A DNA stretch of 37,999 bases from Sulfurimonas sp. hsl 1-7 (GCF_030577135.1 NZ_JAUIRR010000007.1:8883-46881); one strand, 5' to 3'. Positions 1-10,034 are shown, counted from the stretch's first letter. The notes: generated by a model not told the origin, from the letters alone. Made by a program: numbers and translations.

Positions 1-1
1 C

Positions 2-274
2 GATCTTTTTGAAGAGATGAAGATCTCTTTATTTAGTCATGGTGATGCACCTTTAGTAGCGTTTGCCGAAAGTTTGTTAAATGCTGCAACTAAAAATGCT
101 GCTGATGCTCTGGGATTAAATACGGGAGAGATAATAGAGGGGAAAAATGCCGATATGATCGTAATTGATCTAGAGAGTGAACCAAATGAAGAGCTTGCGG
201 TTCATCTCATACTACACCATTACAACATATCTAAAGTGTTTATCAATGGTAAACTTGAAAAAGGGGAGATATAA
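2..274 (+). CDS. Amidohydrolase C-terminus, probable aminofutalosine deaminase (partial)
   Basis: The reading frame is open from base 2, so the gene starts before the window and only its last 90 codons are here. The segment contains SHGDAPL, then a helix of the type NAATKNAADALGL, then GEIIEGKNADMIVIDL. This is the usual C-terminal end of metal-dependent amidohydrolases of the MtaD/SsnA type, where the metal-site region is followed by a small beta-sandwich. In Campylobacterota the homologue next to the short SppA peptidase is the aminofutalosine/5'-deoxyadenosine deaminase family, which feeds menaquinone synthesis through futalosine; that link is recalled knowledge. The stop codon overlaps the sppA start by one base (TAATG), so the two are probably translationally coupled. 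The exact substrate cannot be set from the fragment; another amidohydrolase is possible. Confidence 0.7.
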   Translation, partial: DLFEEMKISLFSHGDAPLVAFAESLLNAATKNAADALGLNTGEIIEGKNADMIVIDLESEPNEELAVHLILHHYNISKVFINGKLEKGEI

Positions 275-1143
275 TGGAGTTTTTAAAAAAGGTTTTTTTA
301 CCTATAACTATGCCTATAAAATTTATTCAGGAGCACTTTAAAGCAAGTGTTTTTGTATTAATACTGTTTTTATTGTTTGCACCGACTAATAACAATCAGG
401 TGTTTAACAATAATCTACAAAAAATCAACCTCGTTGGACCTATCTTTGATGCAACTGAAGTTGTTGAAAAAATAGATCAAGCTACAGAAAATAACACAAT
501 CAAAGGTATATTGCTTTGTGTAGATTCACCCGGTGGTGCAGTTTCCCCCTCTATTGAAATTGCTTATGCAATAAAACGCGCAAGTGCAAAAAAACCTGTA
601 GTTGTTTATGCAAAAGGAACAATTGCAAGCGGCAGTTACTACGCAAGTATCTGGGCCGATAAAATCATTTCAAATCCAGGAAGCATGGTTGGAAGTATTG
701 GTGTAATTATGCAAGGTGCAGATGTGAGTGAGTTGATGGATAAAATCGGCATAAAATCACAAGTAGTAAAAGCTGGAAAATATAAACAAGTGGGTACATC
801 AGACAGAGCTTGGACAGATTATGAGATAAATGAGCTCAATAAAGTGATACAAGACACTTACGATATGTTTTCTCAAGATGTAGCTGATGCCAGAGGACTT
901 AAGATCGCAAAACGTGACATCTATGCCAATGCACATATATTTACCGCATCTCAAGCTAAAGAGGTTGGACTTATAGATGCACTTGGTGTTGAGACAGATG
1001 CCAAAAATGAGCTTGTAAGACTCAGCGGTGTTAAAGAACCACTATGGAATAAAGAGGACAAGTTTGAAAAGCTTATGAAAAAACTTTCAGCTTCAGCAGC
1101 AGTTACACTCTATACGTACTTTCCTGAGATTACCCTAAAATAA
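274..1143 (+). CDS. sppA: Signal peptide peptidase SppA, short form
   Basis: This is a 289-residue serine protease of the S49 family, expected to be anchored in the inner membrane with its catalytic domain outside, where it degrades cleaved signal peptides. One hydrophobic segment lies at residues 24-37. The core carries VDSPGGAV (83-90), the GTIASGSYYAS block with the probable nucleophile Ser119, and AGKYKQVGTSDRAW with the probable general base Lys171. This Ser/Lys arrangement and the length match the single-domain (Bacillus-type) SppA rather than the double-domain E. coli form. The start overlaps the upstream amidohydrolase stop by one base. A hairpin overlaps its end and separates it from the convergent xseA. 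Confidence 0.93.
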   Translation: MEFLKKVFLPITMPIKFIQEHFKASVFVLILFLLFAPTNNNQVFNNNLQKINLVGPIFDATEVVEKIDQATENNTIKGILLCVDSPGGAVSPSIEIAYAIKRASAKKPVVVYAKGTIASGSYYASIWADKIISNPGSMVGSIGVIMQGADVSELMDKIGIKSQVVKAGKYKQVGTSDRAWTDYEINELNKVIQDTYDMFSQDVADARGLKIAKRDIYANAHIFTASQAKEVGLIDALGVETDAKNELVRLSGVKEPLWNKEDKFEKLMKKLSASAAVTLYTYFPEITLK

Positions 1144-1152
1144 GGGTATCTC
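1126..1152. terminator. Hairpin between convergent sppA and xseA
   Basis: TACCCT at 1131-1136 pairs with AGGGTA at 1143-1148 around a six-base A/T loop. The stem extends by GAGA/TCTC with one bulged T, giving about 10 base pairs. It covers the sppA stop codon and lies just before the xseA stop, so it could end transcription from both sides. The following T-run on the + strand is short (ACTTTTAAA), so termination strength is uncertain. Confidence 0.45.
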
Positions 1153-1158
1153 ACACTT

Positions 1159-2409
1159 TTAAATCTCTCTCTTTTGTAAAACTTTCGCAGATATAACCAC
1201 TTCATCACTTTGTGCTTCAAATATTTCATCAGGCTCTAAAGAGTTTAAGTCGATAACTTTATGTTCTTTTGATATCTGAGCAAACCCTTTTTTACGTTTG
1301 AGTTTCGGATGGTTTGATTCCAACATCCTTTCTAGATTTCGTACCTGTTCTTTAAAAGAGTTTATACGATTATCAATTGCTTGTGGATATCTCTCTTGAA
1401 GATTTTTCAGCTCTAAAGAGAACTTTTGGAATTTGTAACTCATAGTTTGATTAAAACTCTCTTGCAAAGCTTTAATACTCTCTTTGTGTTGTAATAACTT
1501 TCTGTCAACAGAGTGTTGTGCAAACGATTTTTGGAGATGTTGCAGTTCCTGAGTTTTATTAAAAAGTTTTTGAGATATTGTTTGTGTGAACTGATCTGAG
1601 AGTGAATCTATATATTGGTAAAGTTCATTATTATCGGGTAATATAATCTCCATCGCAGCACTCGGCGTTGCCGCACGAACATCGGCTACAAAATCTGAGA
1701 TGAGATAATCTATCTCATGTCCAACTGCAGATACAATAGGTGTAGTCGCCTTAAATATAGCATCTGCTACAATCTCTTCATTAAACGCCCACAGATCTTC
1801 TATGCTTCCCCCACCGCGTCCAACTACAATAACATCATACCCTACAAGGTCAGCTTGCTTAATCGCATTAGAGATAGCAAATGCTGCACCCTCACCTTGA
1901 ACAAGTACGTCATAAACATCTAGAGATATATTTCTATAGCGTTTATTTGCTACTCTAAGCATATCTTGAAGTGCTGCGCCAGTTGCAGAGGTAATTAGTG
2001 CTATCTTTGACGGAAACTTCGGAAGTTGTTTTTTTAATTGCGGATCGAAATACCCCTGGTTTGAGAGTTTTTGTTTCAACTGCTCATAGGCCAATGCTAA
2101 GGCACCCTGCCCTGAAGGCTCAATCATAAAACAGTTAATCTGGTAAGAACCTCGCGGTTTGTATACGGATATTGCTCCGTCAACTAAAACTTTCAGTCCC
2201 TCTTCTAATCGAAACTTCAGTTTTGTAGCGTTGCCTCGAAACATTACACAGCTTATGCTAGAATCTTTATCTTTTAGTGTAAAGTATATATGTCCGGAGT
2301 TGTGAAAAGTGATGCGTGAGAGCTCCCCTTCAACAAAAACTCTTTCAAAACTACTCTCAAGTAATGTTTTGATCTGTTCGTTTAATGCAGATACGCTAAG
2401 AGTATTCAT
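1159..2409 (-). CDS. xseA: Exodeoxyribonuclease VII large subunit
   Basis: The product is the large subunit of exonuclease VII, which degrades single-stranded DNA in both directions together with the small subunit XseB (not in this window). The N-terminus holds the OB-fold typical of XseA, with VEGELSR followed by GHIYFTLKD. The catalytic part has ITSATGAALQDML, then VGRGGGSIEDLWAFNEE and SAVGHEIDYLISDFVADVRAATPSAA, all family hallmarks. A coiled-coil-like helical region follows, with a conserved basic end (KLKRKKGFAQISK). At 416 residues it is a little shorter than the E. coli protein. It is the last gene of the minus-strand block and follows ubiE by nine bases. Confidence 0.95.
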   Translation of the reverse strand: MNTLSVSALNEQIKTLLESSFERVFVEGELSRITFHNSGHIYFTLKDKDSSISCVMFRGNATKLKFRLEEGLKVLVDGAISVYKPRGSYQINCFMIEPSGQGALALAYEQLKQKLSNQGYFDPQLKKQLPKFPSKIALITSATGAALQDMLRVANKRYRNISLDVYDVLVQGEGAAFAISNAIKQADLVGYDVIVVGRGGGSIEDLWAFNEEIVADAIFKATTPIVSAVGHEIDYLISDFVADVRAATPSAAMEIILPDNNELYQYIDSLSDQFTQTISQKLFNKTQELQHLQKSFAQHSVDRKLLQHKESIKALQESFNQTMSYKFQKFSLELKNLQERYPQAIDNRINSFKEQVRNLERMLESNHPKLKRKKGFAQISKEHKVIDLNSLEPDEIFEAQSDEVVISAKVLQKREI

Positions 2410-2418
2410 GGACAGAAA

Positions 2419-3129
2419 CTATTTTTTTCTCGCAATGAAGAGTGTAGAGATATCCATAGAGAAACTTTGTGTATAAAGCATCTCAAAGCCGGCTTTCTCA
2501 AGTTCTGCCTGCATCCCCTCAATCGTTACAAAGTTCTCAATAGAATCTGGAAGATAAGTGTACGCTTCTAGGTTTTTAGAGATAGCACCGCCTACGTAAG
2601 GTAAAATCTTATGCATATAAAAATCTCTGATTTTGTCTTTTAAAGTTTTTTTCTCTTGTTTCATAAACTCTAAGATCACAACAAGACCACCTTGTTTAAG
2701 TACTCTGTTAAATTCATAAAAGGCTTCTTGACGCTCAACAACATTACGGATACCGTAAGTGATACTTACAATGTCTGCATTAGCATCTTCTAAAGGTATC
2801 TCTGTTGCTTTAGAGATGTGGTAATTAAACTCAGGAAATTTTTTACGTGCTACGTCAACCATTCCGTTTGATGGATCAACACCTACGATCTCATCGATCT
2901 TGATATCTGCTTTTGATGCCTGTTTTTGCCAATGACCCATCATATCACCTGTTCCACAGGCAACATCGATAATTCTATCTATCTCTTTTTTCCCGAGATA
3001 ATCATATGCCAAATCACAAGCTTTTTTTCTCCAAGCGATATCTACACCCATGCTCATAACACGATTAGCAGTATCGTAAGTTGATGCAATATCATCAAAC
3101 ATTGAAACAATTTTTTCTTGTTTTTCCAT
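2419..3129 (-). CDS. ubiE: Demethylmenaquinone/ubiquinone C-methyltransferase UbiE/MenG
   Basis: This 236-residue SAM-dependent methyltransferase carries out the last ring methylation in quinone synthesis. Seen in the sequence are the N-terminal MFDDIASTYDTANRVMSMGVD block, motif I DVACGTGD, motif II around VGVDPSNGM, and ITYGIRNV, all classic UbiE features. Campylobacterota use menaquinones, so demethylmenaquinone is the likely substrate (inference from the lineage). It sits four bases after ribD and nine bases before xseA in the same direction, so co-transcription is likely. The amidohydrolase at the window start may act early in the same pathway. Confidence 0.93.
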   Translation of the reverse strand: MEKQEKIVSMFDDIASTYDTANRVMSMGVDIAWRKKACDLAYDYLGKKEIDRIIDVACGTGDMMGHWQKQASKADIKIDEIVGVDPSNGMVDVARKKFPEFNYHISKATEIPLEDANADIVSITYGIRNVVERQEAFYEFNRVLKQGGLVVILEFMKQEKKTLKDKIRDFYMHKILPYVGGAISKNLEAYTYLPDSIENFVTIEGMQAELEKAGFEMLYTQSFSMDISTLFIARKK

Positions 3130-3133
3130 TAGT

Positions 3134-4147
3134 CTATTTACCCCTTCTTTTCATCCACATAATTATATCTTCGCCCGCTTTATCTGCATTTAAAATCTCT
3201 AACTCGTCATCAATATTTTCAAATACTCTTTTACCGCCTATTTTTGGTGCCAAATAACACAAGTAAAGGTCTACAAACTCTTTTGTTAAACTGTAAAGAG
3301 TATCACCGCCCTCAATCATAATATTTTTATACTCTTTGATCAATTCAAAATTATCCGCTATAAAAACTTTTCTGTTTTCTACACCAAAAAGAGGGATCGT
3401 TTGATCAAACTCTTTTTCCCTGGAGATAATTAAAACATCGGGTGCTTTTCCATTGACCAAACGTGCATCAAGCGTCGGTTTGTCAACTCTTACTGTATTG
3501 CCGCCGATAATCATTAGATCACATCGATCACGCATCGCATGAACCTGCTTTTTTGATTCTTGTGAAGAGATCGAACCCTGATCGAAAGTTCCGTTTAACC
3601 TTTGTGCCCATTTAAAAAATACAAATCTTCCCTCAATATACTTTTTAAATGGCAGGAGTAAGTCACTACTCTCTTTTTCTAAAACCTGTGTCTCAACTTC
3701 CACATTATGCTTCTGCAGTATCTCATTGCCTTGTGCAGCTTCTTCATTGAAGTCATTTGCACCGACATATACTTTTTTTACACCCAAGCTACTTAGTAAA
3801 TTCGCACAAGATGGAGTTTTACCGATATGTGAGCATGGTTCAAGAGTTGTATAAACACTACACTCTTTAAAAAGGTTATTATGATTTTTAATTAAAAATG
3901 TGTGAATATCTTGTGAAGCAGAGAGTTCTAATATTTCTTGATTATTTGTCAGTTTGTAGTAAGCTTTTTGCAGAGCATTTACTTCAGCGTGTGGCTCACC
4001 CGCTTTGTGGTGTGCTTCAACAGCCAAAATCTCGCCATATTTTCCAACAACACAGCAACCGACTGCCGGATTTGGATAAGTAAGAACTTGATATTTCCAA
4101 GCCTCTTGCAAGGCAAGGTTCATATAAAACTTATGATCTATTTCCAT
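3134..4147 (-). CDS. ribD: Bifunctional riboflavin deaminase/reductase RibD
   Basis: The protein joins a cytidine-deaminase-like zinc domain to a C-terminal reductase domain and carries out two early steps from GTP-derived pyrimidine to riboflavin. The zinc site is visible as HAE at residues 53-55 with Cys105 (in LEPCSHIGKT) and Cys114 (in PSCANLL). The reductase half begins with FFKWAQRLNGT and has DLMIIGGNTVRVDKPTLDARL. Between the zinc His and the PC motif there is an extra stretch of about 25 residues (roughly 66-92) compared with the compact family core. At 337 residues it is slightly short overall, mainly in the reductase end. Its start overlaps the rimP end by 10 bases. Confidence 0.93.
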   Translation of the reverse strand: MEIDHKFYMNLALQEAWKYQVLTYPNPAVGCCVVGKYGEILAVEAHHKAGEPHAEVNALQKAYYKLTNNQEILELSASQDIHTFLIKNHNNLFKECSVYTTLEPCSHIGKTPSCANLLSSLGVKKVYVGANDFNEEAAQGNEILQKHNVEVETQVLEKESSDLLLPFKKYIEGRFVFFKWAQRLNGTFDQGSISSQESKKQVHAMRDRCDLMIIGGNTVRVDKPTLDARLVNGKAPDVLIISREKEFDQTIPLFGVENRKVFIADNFELIKEYKNIMIEGGDTLYSLTKEFVDLYLCYLAPKIGGKRVFENIDDELEILNADKAGEDIIMWMKRRGK

Positions 4148-4590
4148 TCAAAATAAGTTTTAGCTTTTCTAATGTCGTTAAACTCTAGCTCTGTAGTTCC
4201 ATCTTCATTTTCAAATGTAAGCTTAGAACCATCAACATTTACGAGTTTTGCTTTTATTTTCTCATTTTCCATTGTCGTAAAAGCAATATTTTCGTTTAGA
4301 GACTTTGCAAAATGCTCAAGAGTTGTCAGTTTTCTCTCTAAACCTGGAGAACCTACTTCAAGTCTATACTCACCTGAAACCGGAGGTGTTACATCTAAAA
4401 GTGGAGAGATTAAATGTGTCAGGTCAACACATTCATCCATCGTTACACCTTTTCTTTTACCATCTTCAAATTCAGGAGAGATGACAGCAACTCTATAGAT
4501 AGTTTCACCAAATTCAGACACAACTGAAGTATCATACAGTTCTAGGCCAACAGATTTTACTAAAGATTCTATATCATTTTGTAAGCTCAT
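4138..4590 (-). CDS. rimP: Ribosome maturation factor RimP
   Basis: RimP helps assemble the 30S ribosomal subunit. The 150-residue product has the family N-terminal LVKSVGLELYDTSVVSEFGETIYRV fold, then VDLTHLISPLLDV and the signature YRLEVGSPGLERKL, followed by a small Sm-like C-terminal domain. In many bacteria rimP is the first gene of rimP-nusA-ylxR-infB-rbfA. Here it comes last, directly after rbfA with a one-base overlap (TAATG), and nusA is absent from the cluster. Confidence 0.92.
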   Translation of the reverse strand: MSLQNDIESLVKSVGLELYDTSVVSEFGETIYRVAVISPEFEDGKRKGVTMDECVDLTHLISPLLDVTPPVSGEYRLEVGSPGLERKLTTLEHFAKSLNENIAFTTMENEKIKAKLVNVDGSKLTFENEDGTTELEFNDIRKAKTYFEWK

Positions 4591-4955
4591 TACTCTTCCT
4601 CTTTTGTATCTTTTGCTATTTTTTTAAATAACTCTTCGATTGTTTGTGTTTTTTTAAGGTGTTCATCAAACTCAAAAGCAAGTTTCGGTGATTTAAACCA
4701 ACCTTGATCTTTCATACAATAATCTTCAATAATTGGTCTTGCTTTTTTGAGTTGTTTTAATAAAAGTTTTTTTTCTGCTTCATTGAAGTATGAAGGGTCT
4801 ACATATACTTTCGCATCACTTCTACCGCGTGAACATTTAACAGCTGTTACGCTTAACTCATGTAAACGCCCATCGTTAAGTTGTGAAAGTGCTTCTGGAA
4901 TCAGTTCCTCAAGAACCGATTCTGTACGTTTAAGTTTGATCTGTGCTTCAGTCAT
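4590..4955 (-). CDS. rbfA: Ribosome-binding factor A
   Basis: This small KH-fold protein (121 residues) acts late in 30S maturation. Typical RbfA features are the N-terminal RTESVLEELIPEALSQL helix region, the LSVTAVKCSRGRSDAKVYVD strand segment and the RPIIEDYCMKD helix. It follows infB with three bases between stop and start and overlaps rimP by one base, so infB, rbfA and rimP are probably translated from one message. Confidence 0.9.
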   Translation of the reverse strand: MTEAQIKLKRTESVLEELIPEALSQLNDGRLHELSVTAVKCSRGRSDAKVYVDPSYFNEAEKKLLLKQLKKARPIIEDYCMKDQGWFKSPKLAFEFDEHLKKTQTIEELFKKIAKDTKEEE

Positions 4956-4958
4956 TAC

Positions 4959-7526
4959 TTACAGGCTTACTTTTTGCTCAACTTTTTTGAAAGTTTCAAT
5001 TACATCGCCAACTTGTACATCTTCATAGTTAGAGATAATAACACCACACTCGTAACCGTTACCAACTTCTTCAACATCATCTTTGAATCTTCTAAGACTC
5101 ACTAGTTCACCCTCGAATGCAACAACACCCTCACGGATAACACGAACAAGTCCACCGCGGATAAGTCTACCGTCTTCAACAACACATCCAGCAACCATAC
5201 CTTTAGGCGATTTAAACACATCCCTAACTGCTGCTTGACCTGTATTTTCTTCAGTAAATTTCGGTGCCATCATACCAGTTAACATACCAGTCATATCATC
5301 AAGTAATTGGTAGATAATAGAGTATGTTCTAATATCTACATTTCTTTGTTTCGCTAAGGCTTTAACTGAACCTGTTGGACGAACGTTAAATCCAAGAAGT
5401 ACACAGTTTTCACTATTTGATACAAGTTCAACATCACTCTCTGTAATTCCACCGACACCGCTAGAGATGATATCGATTTTAACCTCTTCATTTCTAAGTT
5501 CTGAAAGTGAAGATTTGATAGCTTCAAGTGAACCGTGAACGTCAGTTTTAAGTACTACTTTAAGAGATTTAAGTTTCCCTTCTGCAATCATAGAAGTCAT
5601 ATCTTCTAGAGTAGATTTCGTAGATTTACTTAACTCTTTATGACGATCATATTCATAACGTTTTTGAGCGTATTCTTTCGCCTCTTTATCGTTTTTCATA
5701 ACCATCATAATCTCACCTGCAGCAGGTACTTCATTAAGACCTACAACAACTGCAGTATGTGATGGTGGAACAGATTTAATCTGTTTTGCATTCTCATTGA
5801 TAAGTGCTTTTACACGTCCGTGTGATTTACCACAAACAACGTTATCACCTACTTTTAATGTACCGTTTTGAACGATTACCGTAGCAACCGGACCACGCCC
5901 TTTTTCAAGTGAAGACTCAACTACAGCTGCTTTTGCATTTGCATCAGGATTTGCTTTTAACTCTAGAATATCAGCAGTTAAAAGGATATTTTCAAGAAGA
6001 TCGTCAAGTCCCATACCTGTTTTTGCAGAAAGTGGAACGAATTCAATGTCACCACCCCAATCAACAGGAGAGATACCACGCTCAGCCATTTGTCCTTTTA
6101 CAAGGTCAGGGTTAGCAGTTTCTTTATCCATTTTGTTAAGTGCCACAATGATAGGTGCACCAGATTCTTTAGCAATTTTGATAACCTCTTCAGTTTGAGG
6201 TTTTACACCGTCATCAGCAGCAACTACGATAATGATGATATCTGTAATATCTGTACCTCTTTGACGCATTGAACTAAACGCCGCGTGACCCGGAGTATCG
6301 ATAAATGTAATCTCTCTACCGTGTTGAGAAATTGTATATGCACCGATATGTTGTGTAATTCCACCCGCTTCGTCTTCAGTTACTTTTGCTTCTCTAATTG
6401 CATCAAGAAGTGAAGTCTTACCATGGTCAACGTGTCCCATAATTGTAATAATAGGTGGACGTTCAACACCCTCTTCTTCAGTTTCAACTTCTTCAACATA
6501 GTTAAATTCATCTTTTGGATCTACGATAGTTACTTCAACTCCGAACTCTTCAGATAAGATCTCAATCTCATCAGCACCTAAGAAGTCATTTTTCGTCATC
6601 ATCATACCAAGGTCAAAAAGAACTTTGATAATGTCACTCATTGGACGTTTTAATTTTTCTGCAAATTCGTAAACACGGATATCTTCAGGGATCTCTACGT
6701 GTGTTACAACTTCATCAGTAGGTTTGTCTTTAGTATATTTTTTACGTTTGTCACGAGAAACTTTTCTTGCTCTTGGAGCTTGTTTTTTATTTGCATTTCT
6801 TCCGATTGGTTTTGGTTGTTTCGGCTTTCTAGGCTCTTCTGGCTCAATAACTTGTCTTTCAGTAGCATTCAGGTCAAGTAAAACAACTTGGTCATCCATA
6901 TCGATAGAAACATCAGCCAAAGAACCACCAAATATATCTAGTTTAGTACCTTGATCTTTTTTCGAAACAGGAGCAGTTTTTTCTTTATTTTTCTTCTTTT
7001 GTGCTAATTCTTGAAGAGCTTCTTCACTCATTTTTCCGTAAGAAGAAACAAGAGCTTCTTGTTTTTTCGGAGCTTCATAAACTTCTTCTTTTACCTGTTT
7101 TTTCTTTTTAACGATTTTTAAACCGGATTTTTTTACAACAGGTTTGATTCTAGGAGTAATATCAGCTGTTTTATCTTCTGAAGGTTCTTTTTCTTTAACC
7201 TCTTCTGACGTTGCCACTTTTACAGGCTCTTCTTCTTTAGCCTCTGAAGTTGTAGAGTTGTCAATTTTTGCTTTTGGTTCTTCTTTTGTAGGAGTTGCTT
7301 CTTTTTTATCTTCTGTCTTTGCTTTTGTTTTTTTCTCAGGTTTTGCTTCTGTTTCAGATGGTTCACCATTCATAATATAGTTTGCTAAACCTTCTGCTTG
7401 TTCCATTGTTACAACACTTTGTGCAGATTTAACATCTATTCCCATCTTATTGGCTTTTTCTAAAACATCTTTAGAAGTAATCCCCAATTCTTTAGCAATT
7501 TCGTGTACTCTAACTTTTTCACTCAT
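4959..7526 (-). CDS. infB: Translation initiation factor IF-2
   Basis: IF-2 brings initiator tRNA to the 30S subunit and promotes 70S joining with GTP. I place the start at the ATG at 7526 (855 residues) because AAAGGAG lies about 10 bases before it; an upstream TTG at 7535 would sit directly on that site. An IF2_N domain ([21 protein letters not shown]) opens the protein. A charged Lys/Glu-rich linker of roughly 200 residues follows, then a second IF2_N-like domain. The G domain holds GHVDHGKT near residue 364, DTPG near 410 and NKMD near 464, ahead of the usual domains II-IV. The start overlaps ylxR by eight bases. Confidence 0.97.
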   Translation of the reverse strand: MSEKVRVHEIAKELGITSKDVLEKANKMGIDVKSAQSVVTMEQAEGLANYIMNGEPSETEAKPEKKTKAKTEDKKEATPTKEEPKAKIDNSTTSEAKEEEPVKVATSEEVKEKEPSEDKTADITPRIKPVVKKSGLKIVKKKKQVKEEVYEAPKKQEALVSSYGKMSEEALQELAQKKKNKEKTAPVSKKDQGTKLDIFGGSLADVSIDMDDQVVLLDLNATERQVIEPEEPRKPKQPKPIGRNANKKQAPRARKVSRDKRKKYTKDKPTDEVVTHVEIPEDIRVYEFAEKLKRPMSDIIKVLFDLGMMMTKNDFLGADEIEILSEEFGVEVTIVDPKDEFNYVEEVETEEEGVERPPIITIMGHVDHGKTSLLDAIREAKVTEDEAGGITQHIGAYTISQHGREITFIDTPGHAAFSSMRQRGTDITDIIIIVVAADDGVKPQTEEVIKIAKESGAPIIVALNKMDKETANPDLVKGQMAERGISPVDWGGDIEFVPLSAKTGMGLDDLLENILLTADILELKANPDANAKAAVVESSLEKGRGPVATVIVQNGTLKVGDNVVCGKSHGRVKALINENAKQIKSVPPSHTAVVVGLNEVPAAGEIMMVMKNDKEAKEYAQKRYEYDRHKELSKSTKSTLEDMTSMIAEGKLKSLKVVLKTDVHGSLEAIKSSLSELRNEEVKIDIISSGVGGITESDVELVSNSENCVLLGFNVRPTGSVKALAKQRNVDIRTYSIIYQLLDDMTGMLTGMMAPKFTEENTGQAAVRDVFKSPKGMVAGCVVEDGRLIRGGLVRVIREGVVAFEGELVSLRRFKDDVEEVGNGYECGVIISNYEDVQVGDVIETFKKVEQKVSL

Positions 7527-7773
7527 TAATGACAATCTCCTTTAATTTACTCATAAGTTCATCTTTTTTACCACTACGGCACTGTCTCATCAGTACTTTG
7601 GCAATCTTCTTTTCATCATCTAGACAAACTTTACAAAAATAAAAACTTCTTCCAACTCCGCTAAATGCAGATATCTCTCCATCTATACATCTAAGCCTTA
7701 AAAGATTTTCTTGTGTGTGCTTTTCTCTACAAGCTACACACATCCTCGTTGGTCTATAAAAATTTTTCGCCAT
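7519..7773 (-). CDS. ylxR: YlxR-type RNA-binding protein (DUF448)
   Basis: A small basic protein with the DUF448 signature [12 protein letters not shown] at its start, then LLRLRC and further Cys residues (FYFCKVCLD). The YlxR family has been linked to RNA binding and, in some Gram-positives, to nucleoid or RNase P related functions; the role here is unknown. The ATG at 7773 gives 84 residues; an in-frame TTG nine bases upstream is possible. Its end overlaps the infB start by eight bases, the usual ylxR-infB coupling, but the usual nusA partner is not upstream; thrB is. Confidence 0.85.
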   Translation of the reverse strand: MAKNFYRPTRMCVACREKHTQENLLRLRCIDGEISAFSGVGRSFYFCKVCLDDEKKIAKVLMRQCRSGKKDELMSKLKEIVINE

Positions 7774-7803
7774 TATACCCAAATAATACTTGATCTTTAC
7801 TGT

Positions 7804-8685
7804 TTATCTCTCGATTATCAAACCGCTATTATCAAAATCTAAAATTTTGACAGCAAATTCCGGAAACTTTTGCTTTAAACGGTTTGCAATCATCGCTGCA
7901 TCATCATCATATGCTAGTGAAAAGAATGTACTTCCACTTCCAGATAACGTACTCATTAACGCACCACTTTCATACGCAACTTTTTGTACGGAAAAAAGTT
8001 CAGGCAATGTTTTCATTCTTGCTTTTTGATGGAATCTGTCTTGGGCTGCAAGCTTTAACATCTCCCAATCCTCATTAAAAAATGCAGCTACCGTCAAAGC
8101 AGTATGCGACAAGTTGTACACAGCATTTTCTTTAGAGTATGATTTTGGCAAAATTGTACGAGATTTTGATGTATTCATCTGCTTGTTTGGGATAACTACT
8201 ACTGCTTTAAGATAATCCGGCAGATGTTTCTTTTGAGAGAACACTTTATTTTTCTCAATAGTTGCAACATTAAAACCACCCATTACAGCAGGTGTAATGT
8301 TATCGGGATGCGGTTCATACACAAGTGCGTGGTTTAAAATACGACGCTTTGAAACTCTAATGTTTGCAGCTTCATGTGCAGAAGCGATAGCACTTACGAT
8401 TACAGCAGATGAACTTCCCAATCCTCTAGACATAGGGATAGAGTTATAAAATGTAAACTTGAAATTTTGCTTTTTCTTTGTCAGTCTTGAATAATGTTCA
8501 TTAAAAATGCTTACAAAAAGGTTATTACCTTTAAGTCTTGCATTGTTTTCACCTTCACCCTTAATACTTACACTAAAAAACTTTGATGGATGAAATTCAA
8601 CTCTATTTCTTAAATCAACTGCCAGACCTAATGAGTCAAACCCTGGCCCTAAATTTGCAGATGTAGCTGGTACACTAATTATCAC
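7804..8685 (-). CDS. thrB: Homoserine kinase
   Basis: This GHMP-family kinase phosphorylates homoserine on the way to threonine. The N-terminus reads [19 protein letters not shown], the standard ThrB opening. The ATP loop is [17 protein letters not shown], and near the end [17 protein letters not shown] is the third GHMP motif. The length of 293 residues is normal. The start is a GTG at 8685 with GGGAAG a few bases upstream; the conserved N-terminus leaves no room for a later start. It lies 13 bases after the tsaB-like gene in the same direction. Confidence 0.94.
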   Translation of the reverse strand: MIISVPATSANLGPGFDSLGLAVDLRNRVEFHPSKFFSVSIKGEGENNARLKGNNLFVSIFNEHYSRLTKKKQNFKFTFYNSIPMSRGLGSSSAVIVSAIASAHEAANIRVSKRRILNHALVYEPHPDNITPAVMGGFNVATIEKNKVFSQKKHLPDYLKAVVVIPNKQMNTSKSRTILPKSYSKENAVYNLSHTALTVAAFFNEDWEMLKLAAQDRFHQKARMKTLPELFSVQKVAYESGALMSTLSGSGSTFFSLAYDDDAAMIANRLKQKFPEFAVKILDFDNSGLIIER

Positions 8686-8698
8686 TAATACTTCCCTA

Positions 8699-9157
8699 TT
8701 AAACGGCAGCTATTTTATACAGCGGTGCCGCTTCCTTACTAAAATCTTTATACTCGAGTAGATCGGGGAGCTGAAAACTCGCCACCGGTACTGTTTCTAA
8801 TTTTTCTGTTTTTATATCGTCTTGCATTTTAACAAAAAATAGCTTTCCTATCGCTTTTATAGGTTGATTATTATTAAAATAAAAAGCATCTCTTGCATAC
8901 AGCGGTATATCTTTGAGGACACTTAATGACTTTAAAAAGATATATGCCACTTTAATAGCCATAAAACTCCCCGGTCCATTAACATAAAAAAGTGCTTGAA
9001 GATCATACTTTTGTAAAATCTCTTCAAAAATCAGAGGAAGAACATCTGAACTTTTTTCCTCAGATTCGATCACATCGATCAACTTTTGTTCTTCATAAAT
9101 CCCTATCATTATGGGTGAAGTCAAAGTAATACAGACAACATCAACTTTTTTACGCAT
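8699..9157 (-). CDS. tsaB: TsaB-like protein, shortened
   Basis: The 152-residue product resembles TsaB, the scaffold partner of TsaD in making the t6A modification of tRNAs. The recognisable core is the strand with [12 protein letters not shown], the segment [16 protein letters not shown], and [20 protein letters not shown], which corresponds to the family GPGSFTGLRIG motif. It lacks most of the C-terminal half of the roughly 230-residue E. coli protein, so it is a reduced form. It overlaps lpxC by eight bases at its start. Its position between lpxC and thrB fits the gene order I recall for Campylobacter. A diverged non-functional relative cannot be excluded. Confidence 0.65.
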   Translation of the reverse strand: MRKKVDVVCITLTSPIMIGIYEEQKLIDVIESEEKSSDVLPLIFEEILQKYDLQALFYVNGPGSFMAIKVAYIFLKSLSVLKDIPLYARDAFYFNNNQPIKAIGKLFFVKMQDDIKTEKLETVPVASFQLPDLLEYKDFSKEAAPLYKIAAV

Positions 9158-10034
9158 ATGCTTTTTCTAACTCTCTTAACTCTTCACCTACAAGTTCTAT
9201 AACTTCATAGTTTTCAGGGTTTTTCAATAACTCTAAAGTAAGTTGATGATTCAAATCATGACTTCCTGCAAATGCTTCATAATTTCCGATAAAGTTCATC
9301 CCTATAAGACTCATATCACCGATCGCATCAAGTATTTTATGACGTACGAACTCATCATCGTAACGCAATCCTTCAGGATTTAGAATCTTTTTTTCATCCA
9401 ATACAACGGCATTTTCTAAACTACCGCCAAGTGCCAAACCTTTTGAACGAAGATATTGTACTTCATGTAAGAACCCGAAAGTTCTAGCCCTGGAAATCTC
9501 TTCTTTATACGATTGTTTCGTAAACTTTAATACATACGCTTGTTCTTGAATTACCGGGTGTGGGAACTTGATAGTAAAGTCGTAACTCAAATCTTTTGCA
9601 GGAGATAGTTTTACATACTTATCGCCCTCTCGTACCTCAACATCTTTTTTAATTCTCATAATGCGTTTTGGCTTATCAAGCTCAACAACTTCAGCCTCAT
9701 CTAAAAGCATACAATAACTTGCACTACTTCCATCCATTACAGGTACTTCATCAGCATCTACCACAACTCTTAAGTTGTCAATTCCGTATGCATATACGGC
9801 AGAGAGAAGGTGCTCAATCGTAGAGATCACATAACCATCTTTACCTATTACAGTAGCCATCTTTGTATCTACAACATTTTCAGGTACTAAGGGGATAGAG
9901 ACATCAACATCACTGCGATAAAAGACGATCCCGCTTTCTGCTTCCAATGGTTCAAGTCTTAATTTAACCGGTGAACCTTTGTGCAGTCCAATTCCAACGA
10001 GTTCAACACTCTTTTTTATAGTTGTTTGATACAT
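9150..10034 (-). CDS. lpxC: UDP-3-O-acyl-N-acetylglucosamine deacetylase
   Basis: LpxC is a zinc amidase that catalyses the committed step of lipid A synthesis. The 294-residue product shows [17 protein letters not shown] with metal ligand His75, [15 protein letters not shown] with His232 and Asp236, and the catalytic SHDLNHQLT near His259. [10 protein letters not shown] around residue 101 is also characteristic. It shows that the organism has a lipid A outer membrane, in line with bamA further right. It follows the M23 peptidase by eight bases and overlaps the tsaB-like gene. Confidence 0.96.
   Translation of the reverse strand: MYQTTIKKSVELVGIGLHKGSPVKLRLEPLEAESGIVFYRSDVDVSIPLVPENVVDTKMATVIGKDGYVISTIEHLLSAVYAYGIDNLRVVVDADEVPVMDGSSASYCMLLDEAEVVELDKPKRIMRIKKDVEVREGDKYVKLSPAKDLSYDFTIKFPHPVIQEQAYVLKFTKQSYKEEISRARTFGFLHEVQYLRSKGLALGGSLENAVVLDEKKILNPEGLRYDDEFVRHKILDAIGDMSLIGMNFIGNYEAFAGSHDLNHQLTLELLKNPENYEVIELVGEELRELEKAYA

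Noticed and set aside
4172-4498. 108-codon + strand frame opposite rimP
   Set aside because: Ser-rich shadow frame of rimP; rimP has clear family signatures.
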